64,000 bases of DNA, taken from contig WOGZ01000010.1 in the NCBI GenBank assembly GCA_009733775.1, positions 62,001-126,000 of the forward strand. Direction: 5' to 3'. Source of the stretch: Alectoria sarmentosa (taxonomy: Eukaryota; Ascomycota; Lecanoromycetes; Lecanorales; Parmeliaceae). Under the pieces are notes generated by a model, which saw only the letters and a program-made list of their open reading frames with translations, did not search any database and was not told the origin of the DNA. This document shows positions 56,491 through 64,000 of the stretch, piece after piece; within the stretch, counting starts at the first letter, position 1, and each line of letters opens with the position of its first letter. The position numbers were made by a program, and so were the translations under genes.

Positions 56491-58594
56491 ATGGCGTCTC
56501 TTCGCACCCCTCTCTACAGAGAATTCTTGACACCCGCCCTGCACAGAAGATTTACAAGCGCAGCTCTCATCACCCTGGTGGTCTGCTATGGCGAGGCTGT
56601 ACTGGTTGCTGACAAGTCTTCAAGTGGGTTAGATCCTTGAATACGAATCCGTTTGACATTTGACTTACTGGCAGTATTCTGGTTCTGGTTCCCGGTTGGC
56701 CCCGCAGGTATACGAACACTCCTCCTCTTTCTATCAGCACTCTCGATATTCGTGCTACGGGTGGCTCAACTGCATTTGGGTATGGTCGAGATATTTTGCA
56801 AACGACATTCGATTACTAAAAACTGCCCCAGGGATTCGGACAACAGCATCACCCTTCGAGACTTTCACAAGATATTTGTTTCGCCTGAACACTGTCCAGA
56901 CATTGGGATGGTACTTGTTCTCAGCATGGTGGTTCAGCGAGGTCTACATGTGGTCAGTGCCAGAATCGGCGAATCTAGGCTGGGTAGCTGCGGGAAAGTA
57001 TGCGAGGTTCTGCCCCGGTGCCGCTCGAGGCCGTAACTGATGGAAAGCAGAGCATGGGAACGCAAACGACTCAATGAACGACCGATATATCTCCGGAGCG
57101 TCTTCTTCATGCTTGCCATCCTTCAGTCTGGCTCGCACCTCTACTATGACTACGACAGCGGTTCCTTGCCAGTCACTCGGGCAAAGACCGGCGCCAGTTC
57201 TGGACAACCTCGAAAGCAGGAGCATCCGATTTTTCAGATGAAGGCTCTTCTACCAAACCTATCACGAAAGACAGGCATCCAAGCAGCAGGCATGGCATTT
57301 CTGGGACCCATTATCTACACTCTCTTCATTCGAAGGGCAGCGTGGAGCTTGTCTCTGTACTTCGCTGCGTTGCTGTGGGATGTGCCTGCCTCACAGCTAT
57401 CGTACATACCACCGTATCACTATTCCCTCATCCTTCGCTCCTTTACCTCCAGCGCCCTCTTGATAACACTATGGGAGTTCTCAAACGCGATCTTTAGTGC
57501 CTATCTTACACAGGAGCCACTGAAGCGAGAGCAGCCCCTGACAAGCGATTCCAAAGATCCCAACGCGAGCTTGCTGAACGGGCTAAAGGCAAAGCGAGAG
57601 ATCGTCAGGGTGAGCAGCATTGCCTCTTTCGAATTCGTCAAGCGCTAAAACTGCTTAGACCTTTGCGTTCTGCGAGCTTGCTCTTATCAGCCAGCGCTTC
57701 GCAGCACGGCGCAAAGCCATTTTCGCAGATATAGACCGGCCAACCGGCTCAGCGTGGAACCAGATCATGACTCTCTGCTTGGGTAACATTCTCGCCATCA
57801 GCAATCGCATCGCTGAATTCCAAAATCCAACCACCAAATCAGCTGGACCTCCGCAGCGAATCACTATCGAATCCCTGCCTTCGATCTCATCGGCACCCCT
57901 CAGACAAGAAACCATCTTCAGCAACGCCAGACCTCCAGCGACTACACGCGAAAAGATTGAGTCAAGTGTCGGCATCATCGCCAAGTCCTACGGGCAATCG
58001 CCACAGCCTGCGAAGCCTCTAAAATTCCTAGAAAGCCAACGGGCAGAGGGAGAGAAGTATCTAGGTGCTGCGCGTCAAAAGCTCCTTACCCAAAGCCAAC
58101 AGGAGAGCTTAAGCAGCAGCGGTCTGCTTGCTCAGTACAATGCTTACCTCATCCGCTTCTTGCAGACTCCCTTTGGGCGTCCCTTCCGGCGGACATTCAA
58201 GCGCCGTGTCTCTACTGTGGTGCTGGGATCGCCAGTCAGCGAGCTCAACTCCATCATTGATTCTGTCAATGGGCTGACTGCTCTAGCTCTTGCAAGCTTG
58301 ACAGAGGATAATTATGGCAAGGTAGCTAAGGATGTTCCACTGCTGATTCAAGCCTTTGTTAGCGTCATACAATCTGTAGAAGGGTTCGTGAAGACTCTGC
58401 CTGTCCACTGGACTGATGTTGAATTTTCTGAATCGGACAGAAGAGGAGAGGAAGTGGATCTGGTGGTTGGGTCCATGAAGGCTGGGTTGAAGGAGATGGT
58501 GGATGCATTTGGCAAGTATGCCACGGAGCTTGGTTTAACGGAAAAGGATATCAAAGCAGCAAAGAGAATCGCTGGGGTCGAAGTGGATGAGTGA
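56491..58594 (+). CDS. NDC1: Nucleoporin NDC1 (Cut11-like)
   Basis: Transmembrane nucleoporin Ndc1, which anchors nuclear pore complexes and spindle pole bodies in the nuclear envelope. Exons: 56491-56623, 56675-56779, 56832-56997, 57051-57609, 57659-58594; 632 residues. N-terminal half: about six membrane segments, including RRFTSAALITLVVCYGEAVL, FWFWFPVGPAGIRTLLLFLS and TGIQAAGMAFLGPIIYTLF. The motif RLNTVQTLGWYLFSAWWFSE followed by VYMWS is conserved in fungal Ndc1. A soluble C-terminal half follows: RFAARRKAIFADIDRPTGSA, and a helical tail with ELNSIIDSVNGLTALALASL. All introns are 49-53 nt. Confidence 0.92.
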
Positions 58595-59804
58595 CGTTGC
58601 AACGTTACTGGAGTAGACGATAGATGACTGATACCCAATGAAAAGCATTCCCTTTCAACCAATTGAACGTCGTTGCTTCAGGGCATCAGCAAGGATGGGG
58701 CACAGCAAACAAGAAATTTAGCAAAAAAAAAGAAAAGAAAAAGTCGATCGAGCGGTGCTCAAGGAACGGAAGGGTGAAAGGAGGCAATGCTTACGAGACA
58801 TACGGCTTAAGCCGAAATGGAACAAGGAACGCTCGAAATCCGACGATAGCCATATTCCGATCTTTACAATTGAGCTGCAGAATGAAACGGCCTCCTGCTT
58901 CGTTCAAGGCTGGATGGAGGCCATCAGTCTACAAAATTACGAGGATTGTGTATACCCCTTGGCCTAAGGGAACGATGGAAGATGTCCGTCAGGGGCATCG
59001 CGCTCCGAGGGGAAGAGACTTTTTCGAGGATAGGTAGGCACGGTACGAGGCTCGCTTGGGGGACAGGAAGATGACGGTGGATTCGGAAAGGACCCCTTGC
59101 TTGTGGTGCGTAGTCGGTCTGTTCGGGAGATGGCAGAGGTCTGGTAATCTTAAAGCACCGCTTGATACAACTCGTTTGCGCCATTCGGCCGTCTTCGCCC
59201 GTTGAGAGGACGAGGTCATGTTCGATTCGATTCGGTTGCTGAGTCCTGGTTTCTTCGTCCGTCCGTCCGTCCGTCCGACGACTCAAGCGACATCATCACG
59301 AGCACAGGCATCAACGCAAGGGTTGCAATGGGCACTCTATTTCTTTCCGTGGACCTCTCGGGTCCCTAATCTAAGTTTCTGCAAGTATGTAACAAAGCTG
59401 CCAGTTGGGTATACAGTGCAGTTTCTCCGCGCACAAGGGAAAATGCCTTTCGTAGACCGTCGTGAGCATTAAGGAATCTGGGGGATATCGAGTCGACTGA
59501 AGCCCATGATCCGGCCGATTGATGTGCGAGGAGCATCATGCCGTTTTGAGAAATGAAGATGAAGATGGACCAACAGCAGATGACGACCAATACGCAAGCT
59601 CCATTGTAATGCGACGAGCCCTGACCCCTCCGCCTTACAGGGACGCATCAACAGCCCTATCAGACCATTAATTCGAGCCCTACCCGAAGGTTCAAATGTG
59701 CCTGCTTCAACGTCAATCGTACACTGTAATGAATCGGATTGGTGGAGAGGCAAAATGCCGTCCAAATTGCCGAAACGAATACAGAGGGTGCAGAGCGACA
59801 AGCT
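58595..59804. other. NDC1 to C2H2-factor convergent spacer
   Basis: 1.2 kb without a recognised gene. Contains a GTCC repeat. Confidence 0.45.
59256..59278. repeat. (GTCC)n microsatellite
   Basis: About five tandem tetranucleotide units. Confidence 0.9.
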
Positions 59805-61963
59805 CTACATCTCCTGAGGCACCTCATCGATTCTCTCACTGCGCATCTGACCTCCTTGTATGCCTATCCCACGCCCAGGAGCAGCTCCCATGTTATCCAA
59901 GTTTCCCATCGTGCCCATACCGCCCATTTGTTGCATGCCGATGTTCGGGTCAATGTTGCTCATGTCCAGTTGTTCGTATTTTGGCTGGACCATATTTGGG
60001 ACCATGCCGCCTTGTCCCATGTCACCTTGTCCCATGTCACCTTGTCCTATGTCACCTTGTCCCATGCCATCTTGCCCGATATTTACTTGGCCCATATTTG
60101 CTTGACCCATAGGTCCTTGTCCCATGTTTGTTTGGCCCAAGTTTTGACCCATATCCTGGCCCATGTTCGCCAAGCCCATGTTCGCTTGGCCCATGTTTGA
60201 TTGGCCCATATTGGTCGAGCCCATACCCATATTTGCGACGGGAGCTCCCTGCGACTGCGGTACGTTGTTGTCCTGGGGAGCAGGGGGCGGCTCATCCCTC
60301 ATGCAAGCCGTCTCAAGCATATTCGTCCATTTTCCACTTGTGCCAGCATGACTATGCTTCAGATGTTGGCGGAAATGGTCGGCACGAAAGAACTTCTTGG
60401 ATTGGTTGCATTCACCAAACTTATGTACGCCGTTAAGATGCGCACCACGTGCTTCCCAATCAGGAGCTGGCTCGTTGGGAAATTGTGCGCCACAGTAGCC
60501 GCAAGTATCGAACGCTGAGAGAGAGGTGGATGGAGGCGGAGGTTGAGACTGGGAAGGACTGTTGTCGGGGGGTGGTATGTTGGTGGAAGGATAGAACGCG
60601 CTATCGGGACTACCGTTGAGGGTGGCGCAAGACCAGGAGTGTTTCCGGAGGTGAAGAGAATTCTGGTGACGCTCGGCTTCGTTTTTATTCTTGAATCGGT
60701 TGGGGCAGTACATGCATGAGTACTGCTTTTCAGATTCGTGTACCCTGGAAGCAAAATTAATGATAAGCCAACCAAAGGGATTTTGGAGGGGCCTGTGCGA
60801 CATCTTACCTCAATTCCTCCAGTGTGTCAAACTTTTTCGGTTTCTTGGGACAACAACCACATATGAAAGACGACGGTTGCATGTTGGGCGGCGCGTTATT
60901 CTTTCGTTGGTTTTGAAGATTCGGTGGTTTCTGGTCGATGGGCGGAGTCAGGTGGGTTTCGAGAGGAGCTTGCGGATATTGTTGTTGAGACCGTGTATTT
61001 CGAGGACCTTGATTCATTGGCAAGGAGGTGACGTAGGGTGAATCTTGACCGTCGTGTTGTTGGTAGAGGAGCTGCTGTTGTTGTTGTTCGGAGGAAGGTG
61101 AAATGCCAGGCGAGTGTTGGTCGAGGGTTGTGATACTGCTCGCGCCGACCGATAATCCTGCAGAGGACGCGTATGAGTTGTTGCGGGGACCCGCTGATGA
61201 TTGTGATGAGAAGGAACCTTGATTTTTCGCAAACTGTCGTCCCAATGGAGACACTCGATGGCTAGGGTGTTGTGGTGTTGAGGTGTTGCGTGCATAAGGG
61301 TCGGTGTTGTTTCCCCCCACCGCCGCGAAGGGAGCATTAGCTTCCTGCGCAGGGTCCGGAGGCGGGGACTGGGAAGGCTTGCGCTTCATGCCTGGACGCG
61401 AACGCGATGTGTGGAGTGATGGATTCGAATGTCTGTAGTGGTATGGTAGAGAGTCAGGATTGCTACTGAGTAGCGGACGGTCTTCAAGGCGGAGTTTGCG
61501 AACTGAATCTTCCATGGGGAAGGTGGAATCTGCCGAGTCTGGTTCGAAAAAGTTAGTGTGGTCGTAACTTTCGCGTTTTAAGTGGCTAGTACGCTCGCTA
61601 GAGGTACTAGCGGTATTATTCATAGAATTCGCTGCTGACTCATCATAACTCGAAAGCAGCGAGCCACCCGTTGAACGGCGGGATTTCTGCTGCCGCAGTA
61701 CGCTGGTTGAAGAGGGAAATCGCTGTGGGTAGTATGGGTGTTGGTCGGAATCATGCGCCGACAACGGTGGGCTTCGCCAGTCCATGAAGCTATCTGTGTT
61801 GGTGACTGAAGAGGTTTGACTTGGAGAGACCGGTCTTGATCGCGGACTATCGCCGTATCCACTCGAAGGTTCTTTCTTGATCGGAGGATCCGAGTATGCA
61901 CTGTTAGAGTATGAAGAGTGTGGAAAGGACAAAGACCGAAGCTGGTTTGGATGCCTTCCACTC

Positions 61964-62000
<37 letters not shown>

Positions 62001-62818
62001 GATGGAATGAAATGTTCGAAGTTGGTGAACTTTCGATGCTGCCCAGTGATGGATTACGAGGTGGTGTCTTGGGCTTGCCAATCTTGGACAGTAATTTGTT
62101 GTCATAAGCTTGGGATGAGTTTTCAAGGTTCTTCTGTTGTAAATGTCTTTCACCATGCAATCTGAATTCATATACCTATTAGCTATTGCATATCTGGCGC
62201 AAGACGCTGAACGCCAGGTAACCGAGGGCAGTGCAAGCAGTGAATGACTGAAAGTCCTCTCTCCAATGATGGGCCGCTTGCCTTTCGTGATGGCACAACG
62301 GCTAGGAGAGACAACCGCAAAGAACATGTGTATACTGACTGCTGGCTCATGGCACTGGGTCTCGATCGTGAGAGACTATAGTATCCTTCATCCTGATGCC
62401 TCGCGAAATCAAAAGCCCTGCTCATGTCTGACTGCGACCTGACGGTCGAAGTTGAGCTCTCTCGTCGCTTGAATTCTGGTTGGTCCAAAGGCCTATCCTC
62501 CTGCAGATTTTTCCCCCAGCTCTTTGGAAAATTCGACATCGGCCTGGCAGACTCTCTCGCCTTCCCAAAGCTTCCCCCCTTAGGATCGTTTCCCCAAGCC
62601 CATCCTGGATCACTGCCAGCAGTGATATCGTCGATATATCTCGGGGGAGGAAGTGGAGGCGGAGGAGGGTCGTATCTCGCATTCGGTATCTCCAACGGGA
62701 CAGGACCTCGTGAAAAGGGCATGGCTGCAGACCGACTGGTTGACCGCTTCCGTCCATGGTTGGCATTATGGTCATGTACTGAAACTGAAGGAGGCGACGT
62801 AACACGTGTATAATCCAT
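59805..62818 (-). CDS. C2H2 zinc-finger transcription factor with polyQ and MGQ repeats
   Basis: Exons: 62340-62818, 60809-62161, 59805-60744; 923 residues. The N-terminal two thirds are disordered, Ser/Pro/Gln-rich, with a polyglutamine run of 13 (DNA 61961-62000) and a second Q run (near 61075). The DNA-binding part starts at FICGCCPKKPKKFDTLEELR, then (across intron 60745-60808) KQYSCMYCPNRFKNKNEAER, then HQNSLHLRKHSWSC, an atypical finger FDTCGYCGAQFPNEPAPDWE, and FGECNQSKKFFRADHFRQHL then KHSHAG. After it comes a tandem (x)NMGQ/DMGQ repeat (about 60008-60232). Start 62818 (MDYTRV) is preferred over 62881. Intron 1 (62162-62339, 178 nt) is long and its GTCAGT donor is weak. Target genes are unknown. 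Confidence 0.82.
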
Positions 62819-64000
62819 AAGGCGTAACTTGCCACGCTGAAAGAGCAATATGCTATCGTAAACGGTCGTCAGGCGCTTCAAGTCTATAGGTTAATAACTG
62901 TGGCTCCGGAAATTGGTGGCAATGGCAAGCGTGGATGGAATGGTACAAATCGAATGGCAAAAATCAAAATCGTGTATCCAACCAAATCGCGCGGCAAAAA
63001 CGGACCAATTGCGAACTATGCAGGAAGAAATTTCCCAGGACAATTGAGAGCCAGTGAGAAGGCAGAAGAGGTAAGAGAGGGAGGTTGGGAGGACTCTGGC
63101 ATCAGCTGCCTTCCTTGACCTCTTGTTCCAGCAAATACTAGCACATGTTGTATGGATAAAGCTCTCTGCCAAAGCCGGAACCTTGGACGAGGAAGCGGGG
63201 TGGGACATCGGTCAAATATCTTTTTCTGACTTTTTGGTCTCGGGGACATGTCAGCCGTAAGGCTAGAGTACCTTTTTCAGCTCGACTTCCTGCCCTAGAG
63301 GGGTCGCTTGCTTTTCTTCTTAGACCAAAAAACATCCTCCCACCTTGAGGCCCTGAGGATTGCGCGACTTAGCAGAACCCTACGGCCCTAATCCTCAAGC
63401 TCTTGATGCACCTAAAAGGTTCGCAAACAAGGGAGATCCTGGTCGAGCGCTATCACGGAAAGGATCCAGGTAAAGATGTGAATGTGGGTAACGGATCGTC
63501 TAAGCTGCCTTGCGCAGCCCTACAAGGTGGGAGCTAAGGATGCTGGATGCTACCATAGTCATAATGCATACCACATGCAGAAGGCAGAAGAAGGACCGTT
63601 TGTCGGTGACTCGGCAGTAGTCTGATTCCTAGATCCGCATCCTTGGAGCCTGAGTATGTAGGAGACACTCTGCCTTGGATAGAACAGGGATTTTTGGCTT
63701 CACATGGTCTGCTGATTACGGAGTAGGGATATGACAATATACGGTGAACATTTGGAAGGATGTGGTAGAAATGTAAATCAAAATGTGCATGAGTAGACAA
63801 CCTCAGCTTTTATCCGAGTACCATTCCTACGCTAAAGGGAACAAGTGCGCTTGTATGCACGGTCAAGGTCAGAAGCTCAGGCATCCTAGGGAGTTCAGGG
63901 GCTTGAGAGAACCCTAAGCCTTGGGATGGCTTCTCCAGAATCAATGCTGACATCAGTCAGATTCAGCACATATGTATCGTTGTCTCCATAGGTAGATGAT
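62819..64000. other. Right-edge intergenic region
   Basis: Upstream of the C2H2 factor. No convincing gene, repeat or RNA gene to the window end. Confidence 0.45.

Noticed and set aside
62162..62339. Third copy of the introner-like element in the C2H2-factor gene
   Set aside because: The 178-nt intron shares no recognisable block with the 147-nt elements; the 188-nt intron of the KH-protein gene was checked with the same result.

Overview
This is nuclear DNA of a filamentous ascomycete, most likely a Dothideomycete. Genes are split by many short introns (45-60 nt) with GT..AG ends and CTAAC/CTGAC-like branch sites. The conserved genes are fungal orthologues (SOG2, STS1/Cut8, ICE2, GET1, IGO1, SFM1). 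Two near-identical 147-nt introns in unrelated genes resemble the introner-like elements described in Dothideomycetes. I saw no tRNA, rRNA, CRISPR array or bacterial-type operon.

Layout. 0-4.6 kb: the 5' part of a kinase gene that runs off the left edge, then decayed material (an N-terminally truncated amino-acid permease and a Ty3/gypsy chromodomain relic). 4.6-16 kb: SMN homologue, SFM1, endosulfine IGO1, MYG1, ICE2, a PPR protein and mitoribosomal mS23. 16-34 kb: SOG2, a DUF7918 gene, STS1/Cut8, MTR4, a KHDC4-like KH protein, a RecQ helicase, a SERF-like micro-protein and a SOK1/TCP11 protein. 34.4-37.8 kb: a long gene-free spacer. 37.8-51 kb: TRAPPC13, a SWIM-RING protein, a DENN-C1 protein, a PTAR1-like protein, GET1, a conserved membrane protein and a DUF7598-like membrane protein. 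51-54.8 kb: a weak region with orphan or broken reading frames. 54.8-64 kb: an alpha/beta-hydrolase lacking its nucleophile, NDC1, and a large C2H2 factor with an MGQ repeat.

Most genes are independent housekeeping genes, often in divergent or convergent pairs. Possible functional pairs sharing a promoter are PPR/mS23 (mitochondrial gene expression) and MTR4/KHDC4 (RNA processing). RNA biology is well represented (SMN, MTR4, KHDC4, PPR). Exon models were built by hand from reading frame, splice signals and family conservation; they have not been checked against transcripts.

The main discovery candidate is the introner-like intron pair (341-487 minus and 55137-55283 plus; 125 of 147 positions identical in my hand alignment). 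Two probable inactivated enzymes are also notable: a RecQ helicase without the Walker A glycine, and a hydrolase with GHGMG in place of GHSMG.
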